A model generated the notes under the pieces. It searched no databases and was not told the origin of the DNA. It was given only the letters and a program-made list of their open reading frames with translations. The position numbers and the translations under genes are program-made. From Lysobacterales bacterium (GTDB taxonomy: Bacteria; Pseudomonadota; Gammaproteobacteria; Xanthomonadales; Wenzhouxiangellaceae), in the NCBI GenBank assembly GCA_002722315.1, contig PBLG01000052.1:1-64000 (forward strand): 64,000 bases of DNA, given 5' to 3'. Below, in pieces: positions 41,038-49,909 of the stretch; the first letter of the stretch is position 1; each line of letters begins with the position of its first letter.

Positions 41038-42765
41038 ATGAGCGACAGCATCCACATTGGATTCGTCTGTCAGGCTGGACGCCTGGAGGCCCAAAGCTGC
41101 CTGCTGGCCGCCTCGATAATTGCACAGCTTGGGAGCCGCGTCAGGATGACTGCCGCACTTGCCGGCGCGGACTCCGACCGGACCGGGCCCGCGGGGCGAA
41201 CGCTGGATTTTCTCGAAGCGCTGGGCACGCAGATCCACCCGGTGGAGAATCCGATATCTCCGGACTATCCTATCGGTAACAAGCTGGCTTGCCTGAGGGT
41301 CCTGGAGAATACAGCGGAAGTCTCACTGTTCATGGACACCGACATGATCGTCACCGGCGATTTTCTGTGTCGTCTTGATTCTGATTTCGAGTTCATGGCC
41401 AAGCCCGCGGATGCCGCGACCGCCAGCCTCGACCACAATGCATGGCGGCAGCTCTTTTCCAGTCACGGTGTGCCGATTCCACGGTCACGTTATCTTTCAA
41501 CGCATACTGCGGAGCTCGGGTTTCCCTACTTCAATGCCGGTTTCATTGGTTTGTCGGGCGAAAAAACACTGGCGGACTGCTGGATTCTGCATGCGAAGCG
41601 GCTGGCAGAACAACGAGGCCGACACGATTACCACCTGGACCAGATTTCGCTCACTCTTGCCGTTTACGATCAGGGACTGGTCGTTCGACCGGTGTCGGAA
41701 CTGCTCAACTTCCCTGCCCATCTCCGACCGGTCCCCGAGAACGATTCGACCGCAGTCGTTCATTATCACCAGGCGGATCGAATATCCGGGAGCCATCGCG
41801 TCAGGAATCTGCTTTCAAGACTAGTCAACGATTACCCCATGCTTGGGCCCATTCTCGCCGACGACCCCGAATGGGGCTGGACGACAAGCGTCGGGCAGCA
41901 ACGGAAATATTTCGGGTCGGCTTTCCGTAAGGGCCGAAACGCCGGTTCGAATTTCATCATCACCGGAATACCCCGGTCAGGCACGAGTTTGCTGTCATCG
42001 TGCATCGATGGCATGGGCGACACGATCGTGATCAACGAGCCTGCCGAGATTTTCGGCGCGCTCGAGCATCCGGGAGGCTTCGGCCTGGCGGCTTACCACC
42101 AGCAGCTGCGCGGAAGAATCCTTTCGGGACAGGCTGTACCCAACAAGGTCGATGCAGCAGGACGGCTCGTTGAAGACACCCTTGTATCGGATGCTCGCTC
42201 AGAACTTCGTTACCGCCGCGAGAGCGAGGATTTCCCTCTTGGAACGAAGAACACCCTGGCCTACACGGCCAGGCTGGAGCAGATCGCCGAGACGATGCCG
42301 AGCAGTCCGATACTTTTTTGTATCCGTAACCCAATCAGCACGATCGCTTCATGGACCCGATCATTCGAACATCTACGCACGGCAGTTACCGGCAAGGCCC
42401 GGATCGGTACATCGAACGATCCTTACCTTGCGGGCCTCGAAAGGCAACAGCTGGAACGCATCGAGGCCGAGGATGATGTCGAGATCAGACGCGCCTTGTG
42501 GTGGAACTTTCTCGCTGGGCGCGCCTTGAAGAACATCAACCGGATCACGGTCGTCAGGTACGAAGATTTTGCCGCAGATCCGGCGGCCTGTCTGCGTTCG
42601 GTCGGCACAAGTCTCGGCGCTTCCAAGAAGGCCATCGACCGTCAGGTCGCCCGAATGAAGCCCTTGACAGCGGTCGACAGGGCCCAGGAGCTTTCGGACT
42701 TCCAGCTTGAGTCCATTCGAGGAATCTGCGCAACCACCGCTGCGCGATTCGGCTACGACGTTTAG
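41038..42765 (+). CDS. Bifunctional glycosyltransferase-sulfotransferase fusion
   Basis: From the ATG at 41038 it has 575 aa in two domains. Residues 1-300 look like a GT-A glycosyltransferase: the DxD motif is D100-T-D102 (SLFMDTDMIV), followed by FPYFNAGFIGLSG and a late VVHYHQAD histidine motif, as in GT8-like enzymes. Residues 305-575 are a sulfotransferase with the P-loop IITGIPRSGTSLLSS (307-321) and the 3'-phosphate motif FCIRNPISTIASW (about 453-465). No membrane helix or signal peptide is present. One polypeptide could therefore add a sugar and sulfate the same growing glycan. The fusion order is unusual. Confidence 0.75.
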   Translation: MSDSIHIGFVCQAGRLEAQSCLLAASIIAQLGSRVRMTAALAGADSDRTGPAGRTLDFLEALGTQIHPVENPISPDYPIGNKLACLRVLENTAEVSLFMDTDMIVTGDFLCRLDSDFEFMAKPADAATASLDHNAWRQLFSSHGVPIPRSRYLSTHTAELGFPYFNAGFIGLSGEKTLADCWILHAKRLAEQRGRHDYHLDQISLTLAVYDQGLVVRPVSELLNFPAHLRPVPENDSTAVVHYHQADRISGSHRVRNLLSRLVNDYPMLGPILADDPEWGWTTSVGQQRKYFGSAFRKGRNAGSNFIITGIPRSGTSLLSSCIDGMGDTIVINEPAEIFGALEHPGGFGLAAYHQQLRGRILSGQAVPNKVDAAGRLVEDTLVSDARSELRYRRESEDFPLGTKNTLAYTARLEQIAETMPSSPILFCIRNPISTIASWTRSFEHLRTAVTGKARIGTSNDPYLAGLERQQLERIEAEDDVEIRRALWWNFLAGRALKNINRITVVRYEDFAADPAACLRSVGTSLGASKKAIDRQVARMKPLTAVDRAQELSDFQLESIRGICATTAARFGYDV

Positions 42766-42804
42766 AAATTCCGGGCACCCTGAACAGACGCGCTCGGCGA
42801 GTTC

Positions 42805-43515
42805 TCAGGAGCCGGGCCGGTTCCGAACGCACAGATAGATTGGTCGGCTATCCGATTCGTCGGTCAACTGGGTGATTTCATCGTATCCCGCCCATCTCAT
42901 GAGCATTTCGAGACAGGCGGTGGAGGGGATCAGCCTCGGCACTCCCCTCTCGCCACCAGGTTGCTTGACCTTGAAATAAGTGTCACGATGATCGGGAACG
43001 ACGATGGTCTCGAGCAGCAGGCGATCTCCGAGGCTGGCCAGCATCTCGATGCCGGTGATCGGATCGCGCATGTGATAGAAAACCGCCATGGCGAACACCA
43101 GGTCGAACTTGCCGAGCTTGCGCGCAGAGCTCCGATCGAGCATCTGGACTTTCGCTTCGACGTTTTCCAGGCCGAAATGATCGATCACCCAGTTCATCCG
43201 CTTGATCGGCTCGGCCGCACCATCCACTGCAAGAATCCTGGACGCGCCCCGCCCGGCCATCTTGATGCTGAAGAATCCGTCGCTGCAGCCGGCGTCCAGG
43301 ACACTCATCCCGGTCATGTCCTCGGGTAACGCAGACTTCACCTTTTCCCACCGAGGTTCCGGATGGTTCAGGGGTTGGGGGCCCGGAGCAGGCGCAATCT
43401 CCTTGGTGAATATCCCCGGGGCAACTTCGATGTTGTGGAACCAGGGGCCGAGTCGTCTCACCTGTTCGACCAGCTCGGGCTGCGCGGGTGCATCTGTCTT
43501 GCTTTCTGTGTTCAT
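42805..43515 (-). CDS. Class I SAM-dependent methyltransferase, CmoB-like (DUF1698)
   Basis: A 236-aa methyltransferase. The N-terminal LGPWFHNIEVAPGIFT stretch (22-37) is characteristic of the CmoB/DUF1698 group. SAM motif I is VLDAGCSDGFFS (72-83), and the acidic residue after beta-2 is in ILAVDGA. True CmoB (about 320 aa) makes the tRNA wobble base cmo5U; this one is shorter and lies in a glycan cluster, so it more likely methylates a sugar or other small acceptor. An AT-rich stretch just upstream (43520-43550) may hold its promoter. It is convergent with the fusion gene. Confidence 0.75.
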   Translation of the reverse strand: MNTESKTDAPAQPELVEQVRRLGPWFHNIEVAPGIFTKEIAPAPGPQPLNHPEPRWEKVKSALPEDMTGMSVLDAGCSDGFFSIKMAGRGASRILAVDGAAEPIKRMNWVIDHFGLENVEAKVQMLDRSSARKLGKFDLVFAMAVFYHMRDPITGIEMLASLGDRLLLETIVVPDHRDTYFKVKQPGGERGVPRLIPSTACLEMLMRWAGYDEITQLTDESDSRPIYLCVRNRPGS

Positions 43516-43570
43516 TGATCTTTATATATTATCCGTTATCGATATTCTAGCGAGATTTCGGGAGCGCTCG

Positions 43571-44383
43571 TCAGCCTTGCTTCCACGGAAGAACATCACG
43601 ATACTCTCGCAGCGCATCGGCTTTTAGCAGCGAGGCGGCGTTGGAAACCAGGGGATAGGGCGAACGCCCGGGCTCTGAAGGAAGTCCTTTTACGCCTGCA
43701 AGATCACGCAGCCTCTGAACGATGCCGCGAGACGGCGCGGTTTCGGTCACTCCGGACCCACGCGGTTTCTCGGACAACATGATGCGATCTTTTTCGACGC
43801 CGAGAAAACCGCAGATTTCGTTGAGGACCGCCTTTTGATCCGACACAAGTTCTTCGTAGCTGAACTTGATGCAAGAATGTCCGGAAAACAGCGCCTGAAG
43901 CCATGAAAAGCAGGTCAACTGGTTCCTGCAATCCTGGGCAATCCGGGCAACCTCGGGCGCGACCGGCGCTTCCTTGGAGGCTGCCGTCATCCGGTGCTGT
44001 ATTTCCGAAAGTGCGCGCTTGACGAGATCAGTGCGCCATAGAAATACCACCTTCATATCGACGCTGGAAGCGAGTTCATCGATCGCCTCGGCGAACTGCA
44101 ATTCGCCGAAGTGGTAATAGAGCGCCTTGAATCCAGAGGCCGATACGCCGGGCCGAGGGGAAAAAATCTGGGATTCCAGAAAACCGCAAACGGACTCTTC
44201 GCGCATCTTGTAAAGCGCCTCGCCGCCTGGAGTCTCCGGCCCCCTGACCAGCCCCAGAATCCGATTTCGGCCCAGAACCTCGCCATGGCACACGATTTCC
44301 GGGTGCCCGTTCAGCGTCGTGCGGAGAACCGTACTCCCGCTCCTGGCCGGGGCCACCAGAAGGAAACGCGTATGTTTGCTCAT
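43571..44383 (-). CDS. Sulfotransferase family protein
   Basis: A 270-aa predicted cytoplasmic sulfotransferase. The PAPS-binding P-loop is LLVAPARSGSTVLRTTL (8-24) and the 3'-phosphate region is FLWRTDLVKRALSEIQHR (114-131). The length and the C-terminal Lys/Arg-rich SEKPRGSGVTE loop fit bacterial Stf0/Sulfotransfer_1-like enzymes. It overlaps the preceding Lnt-like gene by 4 bases (ATGA), so the two are made together. That coupling links a lipid or membrane acylation step to sulfation, but the substrate is unknown. Confidence 0.82.
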   Translation of the reverse strand: MSKHTRFLLVAPARSGSTVLRTTLNGHPEIVCHGEVLGRNRILGLVRGPETPGGEALYKMREESVCGFLESQIFSPRPGVSASGFKALYYHFGELQFAEAIDELASSVDMKVVFLWRTDLVKRALSEIQHRMTAASKEAPVAPEVARIAQDCRNQLTCFSWLQALFSGHSCIKFSYEELVSDQKAVLNEICGFLGVEKDRIMLSEKPRGSGVTETAPSRGIVQRLRDLAGVKGLPSEPGRSPYPLVSNAASLLKADALREYRDVLPWKQG

Positions 44384-45993
44384 TTGTCTAGGCTATCACC
44401 GGATTCGCGCGTGCGCTCGGCAGCCCGAGGCCCGCCAACGTCATCACCGCGCAGAGTCCGCCTTGCCGCCCAACCCATTAGCAAGATCGCACAGGCAAAC
44501 ACCAGGACGTCTCCGATTTTCCAGTAGAGAGTTCGTTCAGCGAACACGGGCACCACCGCCTGGGTTGAACGCGGCGCGCCGTAGGCGGTACTGGCCATTA
44601 TCTCGCCGCCGGGGCCGACCAGCCAGGATGGCCCTGTGTCGGTCGCGAGAACGAAAGCGATGCCGTTCTCGATTGCGCGAAAAACGGTGGAAGAGTTGTG
44701 CTGGACAGCGGCTTTTCGACTTGCGAATATCGAGAGGTTCGAAATATTCACCCCGACAGCGGCACCGGCGGGAACCACCGATCGAATATTCGCGGCGAAT
44801 ATATTCTCCCAGCAGATTGCCGGCACGACGGCAATTTCGGGACTGGATATGGCCAGCGCTTGCGGCGGCCCCGGCGGCACCTCGACCTGGATAATTTCGG
44901 GAACCAGCCAGTCGGGCCAGTCCACCCTGCCGGCCATCGGTATGTATTCGCCGAACGGCACAAGCTTTCGTTTGGCGTATTTCTGCAGCCCGTCGCGCGC
45001 GCCGTCGATGATGACCAGTTCGTTGATCATCTGCCCGGCGGCCTGATCGCTGTTCCGACGAAGGTACTTGCTGCCGGAGCTTGCGCCGAAAACGATCGGC
45101 GCACCCAACTCCTCGCTGAGCTGGAAAATTTCTCCGTAGACGAACGGAAAGCGGTTGATCAGCTTGACGGCGCCTTCCGGCCAGACGATCAGGTCGGCCC
45201 CTCCGTCTCCATCCCGTTCGATTCGACTCAACGCCGCGAGAGATTCGATTGAATTCTGCCCGGGAGGCCCGGCATCGATCTTGCCGGCCTGCACGACCCG
45301 GACGCTTATTTCATCGACGGGTTCAAGCGTCGCAAGCCGAGCGAATCCGAACGCGAACAAGGACAGGGCGAATGCCAGGGAAACGGAGACCGCTTTCGCG
45401 CTGGGCGCCCATGGCTTTCCCCGACCCAGTTCCGAAATCGCCCGGCCCAGGCTGGCGCTGAAGAAAACGGCAAAGAACGCCAGGCCGTATTCCCCGAACA
45501 CAGCCGCGAACTGGCGCAACTCGGCTGCGTCCAGAAAGCCGTGCGCGACGCCCGCCCAGGGCAGCGCCAGAAATCCCACGGTATTGCGCACGTATTCAAG
45601 AACGACCCAAAGCGATGCCAGGATCGCCGGCTGCAAATATGCGCTTTCGGACCGTGTCATTTCTAGACCGATCGACCAGACGCCATAGGAGACCGACAGG
45701 TAGAGCACGATCGGCATCAAGTGCCAGACCTCGAAACCGTGGACATTCAGCGTCCATGACACGGTGCCGAGATAGTAGGCGATGCCCAGCATCAGCCCGC
45801 GAACGAAAGCTTCCAGGGTGCCGCAGGGACGGCCGATGAACATCGGCACCAGAAAGACAAGCGCGAGCGCCACGTTCGGATCCGGCGTGACCGCAACAGC
45901 AAGCAGCCCGCCGGAGAAGGCGGGCAGGATGACCATGCCTAGAAAACGCTGCAGAGATGAGCTGGCGTCTCTTTCGCCAGGATAGGTCTTCAT
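44380..45993 (-). CDS. Apolipoprotein N-acyltransferase-like (Lnt/CN-hydrolase) membrane protein
   Basis: This protein has 537 aa, near the Lnt length of about 512. About seven N-terminal transmembrane helices (residues 15-220) precede a periplasmic nitrilase-like domain (about 230-480) and a final helix (about 495-513). The catalytic triad is present: E273 (VWPEGA), K341 (YAKRKLVPFGEY) and C394 (ICWENIF); E349 of the active-site loop is present too. The residue after the nucleophile is Trp395 where Lnt usually has Tyr. Location in a sulfotransferase/glycan cluster and coupling to a sulfotransferase suggest a specialised paralogue rather than the housekeeping lnt. I cannot see whether another lnt exists elsewhere. 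Confidence 0.8.
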   Translation of the reverse strand: MKTYPGERDASSSLQRFLGMVILPAFSGGLLAVAVTPDPNVALALVFLVPMFIGRPCGTLEAFVRGLMLGIAYYLGTVSWTLNVHGFEVWHLMPIVLYLSVSYGVWSIGLEMTRSESAYLQPAILASLWVVLEYVRNTVGFLALPWAGVAHGFLDAAELRQFAAVFGEYGLAFFAVFFSASLGRAISELGRGKPWAPSAKAVSVSLAFALSLFAFGFARLATLEPVDEISVRVVQAGKIDAGPPGQNSIESLAALSRIERDGDGGADLIVWPEGAVKLINRFPFVYGEIFQLSEELGAPIVFGASSGSKYLRRNSDQAAGQMINELVIIDGARDGLQKYAKRKLVPFGEYIPMAGRVDWPDWLVPEIIQVEVPPGPPQALAISSPEIAVVPAICWENIFAANIRSVVPAGAAVGVNISNLSIFASRKAAVQHNSSTVFRAIENGIAFVLATDTGPSWLVGPGGEIMASTAYGAPRSTQAVVPVFAERTLYWKIGDVLVFACAILLMGWAARRTLRGDDVGGPRAAERTRESGDSLDK

Positions 45994-46071
45994 TGCATCA
46001 GCATCGGATGCCCAAAGGATTGCACAAATCGCTGTTCGGGCAAAACCCTCGCTCCACCCGCATCAAACAGA

Positions 46072-46094
46072 TACGGGCCAGGATTTGGCCCGTA
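46072..46094 (-). terminator. Perfect 9-bp hairpin, possible terminator
   Basis: TACGGGCCA (46072-46080) pairs perfectly with TGGCCCGTA (46086-46094) around a 5-base loop. It lies in the 175-bp gap downstream of the minus-strand membrane coiled-coil gene and upstream of the Lnt-like gene. The minus-strand sequence after it is tctgtttga, a weak T-tract, so it may separate the two transcription units. Confidence 0.45.
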
Positions 46095-46168
46095 CACGGA
46101 GATCCTTGTTTCATTTTGGCCGGGAATGCGGGGCCGAACAGTGTTTTTCGTTGCCGGGTCCGGCCCGA

Positions 46169-46972
46169 TCACGGCTCCGTTTCCAGGAAATCGATTGCCT
46201 CCTCGATATCCATACCCTGGAACGGATCATCGGGCGGCGGCAGGCTGCGCCCCGGTCGAGCCGCGAAAGTCACGTATCGCAATCCGCCGAGACCATCGTC
46301 TTCCAACCAGTGATGCGCCTGGATCGGTCCGTTGGATCCGGATGCAAGGCCGGACAACAGGTCGATCTCGAGTTCCGCCAGTTCCATCGAATCGATGCGC
46401 CCGTCGGCCGCCGAGGGCAGGTCGAGAACCATCTTGCACATGCTGCTTCTGCAGCTGACGTCTTCGAGGATGGCGCGGTCGCCAATTCTGTCTTCGAACG
46501 TCGTCGCGAGCGTCGATTCCGCTTCCTCGGCCCAGGCATGGTCGATCGGCTCGGCCTCGAACCGCTCGCCGATCTTAGAACGACGTTTCTCCCTGGAGGC
46601 CTGCTGAACTTCGTTGTAACGCGCGATCAGCTTCGGATCAGACTTCGCCTTCTTGAGCATCTCACGCTGTCTTTCACGCTCGGCGAGCAAATCCTCTTCT
46701 TCCGCCTTGTCGCTTTCCAGGTCGGTCAGACGCGCATCCAGCCGCTCAAGTTTGGAGACGATACGCGCATTGGACTCCAGGATCTGCTCGAGCATCGCCG
46801 TCGACTGCGCCGACGCCGCCTCTTCTTCCACAACTGCCTGGGATACGCGGCGCTCGCCAGCGTAGGATTCCGCCTGACCCCTGCCCGGAGACGAATCCCG
46901 GGACTGGAGGGCGAGCACCAGAATGGCGCCCGCCCCCAGGATCATCATTGCGATAAACGGTTTCTTGCCCAT
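46169..46972 (-). CDS. Membrane-anchored coiled-coil protein with a C-terminal Cys-x4-Cys domain
   Basis: A 267-aa protein I do not recognise by name. One N-terminal transmembrane helix (residues 6-22) comes first. A charged coiled coil follows (about 45-135, LEQILESNARIVSKLERLDA, then Glu/Lys-rich heptads). The C-terminal domain (about 140-267) carries C174 and C179 in VSCRSSMCKMVLDL, which could form a disulfide if the domain is periplasmic, as the topology predicts. The same pattern of coiled coil plus a CxxxxC module occurs in uncharacterised proteins of Myxococcota and Gammaproteobacteria. It follows the small secreted protein gene by 10 bases and is likely co-expressed with it. Confidence 0.7.
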   Translation of the reverse strand: MGKKPFIAMMILGAGAILVLALQSRDSSPGRGQAESYAGERRVSQAVVEEEAASAQSTAMLEQILESNARIVSKLERLDARLTDLESDKAEEEDLLAERERQREMLKKAKSDPKLIARYNEVQQASREKRRSKIGERFEAEPIDHAWAEEAESTLATTFEDRIGDRAILEDVSCRSSMCKMVLDLPSAADGRIDSMELAELEIDLLSGLASGSNGPIQAHHWLEDDGLGGLRYVTFAARPGRSLPPPDDPFQGMDIEEAIDFLETEP

Positions 46973-46982
46973 GATCGCAGAC

Positions 46983-47537
46983 TCAAGCGTTTGAGGAGCC
47001 CAGCTGCTGGATACCGGTGCCCGGCGGAAGCCTGCAGGAAGCGATTATCGGGACGCCGACCGAAAAGATACCGGACACGTCGGTGATCACCTGGGTGCCA
47101 TCGGGTACGGCCCCGTCGGAAGAAAGCGTTACAACTACGCTATCCCCGCCCGTTGGAGTACCGGAATCGGTGACCGGAATCTCGCGGACCGTGCACGTAA
47201 TGTCGTCAGCCGGGTCGGCATCGGGGCCCCACCAACCGGAAATGAAGACCTGGTCGATCAGGTCGGCAACGCCGCCGTCGATATCGACGTAGTTCATGAT
47301 TGGGCACAGGACGAAACGGTCCGCGGTCGCGCTCTCGTTACGCACCCGGAAACCGTCCCAGATGATCGGTGTATTGATCGCCTGGCTCAGGTTGTTGCTG
47401 ACGCACTCGATCCCGCCGGTGGTGATATCGGCCGCGTGCGTGACCGGAGCAACCGTTGCTCCGACCGCAACCAGGGCGATCCCGGAAATTAGTGCGGTAC
47501 GTATCTTCCTGATCTGTCTTTCAGACTTGAGCTTCAT
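46983..47537 (-). CDS. Small secreted protein of unknown function
   Basis: From the ATG at 47537 it has 184 aa. The start is fixed by a GGAGGAAG Shine-Dalgarno sequence just upstream; the longer frame to 47639 is not used. A signal peptide (IRTALISGIALVAVGATVAP, then VTHA) is probably cut after Ala35. The mature part is beta-rich with four cysteines (near C44 and in VLCPIMNY, ITCTVRE and IASCRLPP), so two disulfides are possible. No catalytic motif is recognised. The leader region upstream is unusually AT-rich for this genome and contains a near-palindrome ggtaaatatttaacc (47572-47586), possibly a regulatory site. Confidence 0.65.
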   Translation of the reverse strand: MKLKSERQIRKIRTALISGIALVAVGATVAPVTHAADITTGGIECVSNNLSQAINTPIIWDGFRVRNESATADRFVLCPIMNYVDIDGGVADLIDQVFISGWWGPDADPADDITCTVREIPVTDSGTPTGGDSVVVTLSSDGAVPDGTQVITDVSGIFSVGVPIIASCRLPPGTGIQQLGSSNA

Positions 47538-47719
47538 CGCTGCTTCCTCCATCCAAATGTATGTTGCAAAAGGTAAATATTTAACCAGCCGCCGAAGCAA
47601 CCCGGCACTCGAAAATCTCGCCCGGTTTGCGCTCGTCACGGCCTCCCCTTTTTCCTACTTACATCCATTGTTACGGATTTAGCGGATCAAAGACGACACT
47701 GTCTACGGAAAAATGTCTA

Positions 47720-48997
47720 CTACCGCAAATTTTGGAGTGAAACCGCAAATTGGATCAAGCGTTCCGCTTTGGCGCGCCAGGAAAACCGCTCGGCATGGTC
47801 CGACTCCAGATCGAGCCCTTGCTCCAGCGAACCGTCCAGCCACCTATCGACCAGCATATCCAGGACTGCATCGCTGGACTCCGCATCGTCTGCGGCGTTC
47901 CAGCCGCGCCGAAATGTGCCGATCAACGCCCGACCCGGGTCCTTTTCGTTGGAATACAGGTGCAGAATGGGCCGCTTCGCCCCGAAATACTCGTAGATCT
48001 TGCCCGGAATCTGGTCTGCCTGCCGATTGCCCACACTCAGCAATACGTCTGCATTCGCCTGCGCGTCCAGTACCTCGGCGTGCGTGAGCGGACCCAGGGT
48101 ACGAATACTTGTGCTGCGGGAAACGGCAGGAAACTCGCCGATCAGGTTTCCGGCAATCCACAGCTGCACGTCCGAACGGCGCGCAACCGTCTCGAAAAAC
48201 GGCGCAGGATTGCGAAAGGACGCGTACAAGGTCCCGGTAAACAGGATATTGAGCCGATCGCTACGAAACGGTACGGCGACATTCGGCGAAGCGACACGCG
48301 TGTGGTCGAATCCCTGAGGAACCACCTCGATGAGACCGTGACGCTGCGCGTGTCTTCGCTCAAGTTCCTGTTTTACGCTTTCAAGTGTGACCAGAGCGCC
48401 GTCGGCCCGCTCGAGGACATACCCTTCGTACCGACGATCCAGTCGGCGCCGCCATCTCGGTGAATAGACGGTGTCCACCGGATCCCCCAGGTCCGCCAGG
48501 AGCGTTGCCCCGAAACGTCGTTTGGCCGCTATGCCCAGCTGCAGGTCCACACCAGGCTCGTGCGAACCGATCACAAGATCCGGCCTGTACCCGGACCGAT
48601 CAAGTCTGCGCAGAACCCGAGCGGCGAAAAAATACCACTCGCTCCGAACGTCCGGAAACACGACCTGGTCCAGCACCTTCCTGGCCAGACGGTAGATTCC
48701 TCTCAGGCCACCGTCCGCAGTGCTCGACGGCGCCGCAGCCGCCGACCCGCCCCGACGGCCCGCAGCCAGCCTTTGTTCAAGCCTGTTCGCCGTCCCCACG
48801 AACAGACCCGGAAAGCTCCGGAAGACTTCGACTCGGGAATCCGGCTTTGGCGCAAGTTCCCGGCCCATCCGGAAATCGGTCGTGATCACTCTGACGGAGT
48901 GCCCCATTGCTGCCAGTTCGGCCGTCAGGTAATGCCATCGCAGGGACTGCGCCGAGCAGATTGGCGGAAACTCGTATGCAATTACCAGGATCTTCAT
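47720..48997 (-). CDS. GT4 family glycosyltransferase
   Basis: From the ATG at 48997 it has 425 aa; the frame is open to 49057. It begins MKILVIAYEFPPICSAQSLR, the typical N-terminus of a GT-B GT4 enzyme. The linker region has IEVVPQGFDHTRV (about 240), LNILFTGTLYASFRNP and the donor-site segment QADQIPGKIYEYFGAKRPIL, where the expected Glu is in YEYFGA. No membrane helix is seen. It is last in the minus-strand run wecB-wzm-wzt-fusion-sulfotransferase-GT4, 69 bases after the sulfotransferase gene. Confidence 0.82.
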   Translation of the reverse strand: MKILVIAYEFPPICSAQSLRWHYLTAELAAMGHSVRVITTDFRMGRELAPKPDSRVEVFRSFPGLFVGTANRLEQRLAAGRRGGSAAAAPSSTADGGLRGIYRLARKVLDQVVFPDVRSEWYFFAARVLRRLDRSGYRPDLVIGSHEPGVDLQLGIAAKRRFGATLLADLGDPVDTVYSPRWRRRLDRRYEGYVLERADGALVTLESVKQELERRHAQRHGLIEVVPQGFDHTRVASPNVAVPFRSDRLNILFTGTLYASFRNPAPFFETVARRSDVQLWIAGNLIGEFPAVSRSTSIRTLGPLTHAEVLDAQANADVLLSVGNRQADQIPGKIYEYFGAKRPILHLYSNEKDPGRALIGTFRRGWNAADDAESSDAVLDMLVDRWLDGSLEQGLDLESDHAERFSWRAKAERLIQFAVSLQNLR

Positions 48998-49066
48998 CGG
49001 CTGACTCGTCAGGCTTGCCGAATCGACCGAGCCGCAAACCACTCCGGTGCCATGCATGGCTCGGAG

Positions 49067-49909
49067 TCAGGCGGTTTCAACGTCGAGATCCCGCTGAAGC
49101 TGTTCGAAAGAACCCATGCAGTGCTCATAGAGATCCAGGTCCAGCCGCATTCTTTCAGACAGTTCCGAAAAAAGCCCGGACCCCAGCTGTTCTTCAATCC
49201 TTGCAATCTTTTCTTTTTCCGGAAGATCTTCCTCGGCCGAGCGGTTCAGTTCCGCAACCCTGTCGAATTCAAGTTGACGAACAAGGGGCCGGTAAAGTCG
49301 CTCGTAGATTCTCATCGATGCCTCAAAATGTTCGACGATTCCGACGAATGAAAGATCCTGAACATTCTCGATGGCCCGATCGAGGATTTCCGGGTGGTTC
49401 ACGGGCGTTCGCTGATCGTACTGGAACGAAAAAAGAAGCGTCTGCTGGTTAAGCAGCGGCGAACTCCTGCGTTCCTCCAGGTGAAACCTGACCCACTCGG
49501 GAAACGCCAAGCGCTTCGCAAGCGCGGTCGCAGGATGCGAATCATTTCTGGATCGCTGAAACCGCCACATCGACTGCAATCTCAACTCCGGACGCCTGAC
49601 GAATATAATCGGCAGATATTCGATCCGACGATCCCGCGGCAGCGGCAATCGAATCTGGTGTGAAGACAGTGCTTGTACCTGGGCTCGATTCCGTATCATC
49701 ACATTGACTTCGGTCTGATTGATGAAGAACTCGGGCACAGGACCGTCGACCGACATGAACTGGTCGCCGAAACATGCTCTCAGCATGGCGTCCACACTTG
49801 TACCGGCATTCTTGAAGATGTGATAGTGGAGCACCACGTGCCGGCTTTCCGGACCGTTTTCGGAAAGGAAATTGCTTCTATGAAACTCACCCATTCGACT
49901 TTGGCCCAT
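49067..49909 (-). CDS. Sulfotransferase family 2-like protein
   Basis: From the ATG at 49909 it has 280 aa. That ATG overlaps the stop of the large fusion gene (TGATG), which favours it over 49951 or 49894. The P-loop is LHYHIFKNAGTSVDAML (27-43), with the K-N-A-G-T-S pattern of Sulfotransfer_2. The 3'-phosphate-binding stretch is IIFVRRPELRLQSMWRF. The C-terminal third is helical and charged. It is part of the wecB-to-GT4 run and is translationally coupled to the fusion protein. Confidence 0.78.
   Translation of the reverse strand: MGQSRMGEFHRSNFLSENGPESRHVVLHYHIFKNAGTSVDAMLRACFGDQFMSVDGPVPEFFINQTEVNVMIRNRAQVQALSSHQIRLPLPRDRRIEYLPIIFVRRPELRLQSMWRFQRSRNDSHPATALAKRLAFPEWVRFHLEERRSSPLLNQQTLLFSFQYDQRTPVNHPEILDRAIENVQDLSFVGIVEHFEASMRIYERLYRPLVRQLEFDRVAELNRSAEEDLPEKEKIARIEEQLGSGLFSELSERMRLDLDLYEHCMGSFEQLQRDLDVETA

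Noticed and set aside
41797..41837. Possible frameshift between the GT and sulfotransferase halves of 41038-42765
   Set aside because: The reading frame is continuous through the linker, and both halves keep their motifs in the same frame, so it is a genuine fusion.
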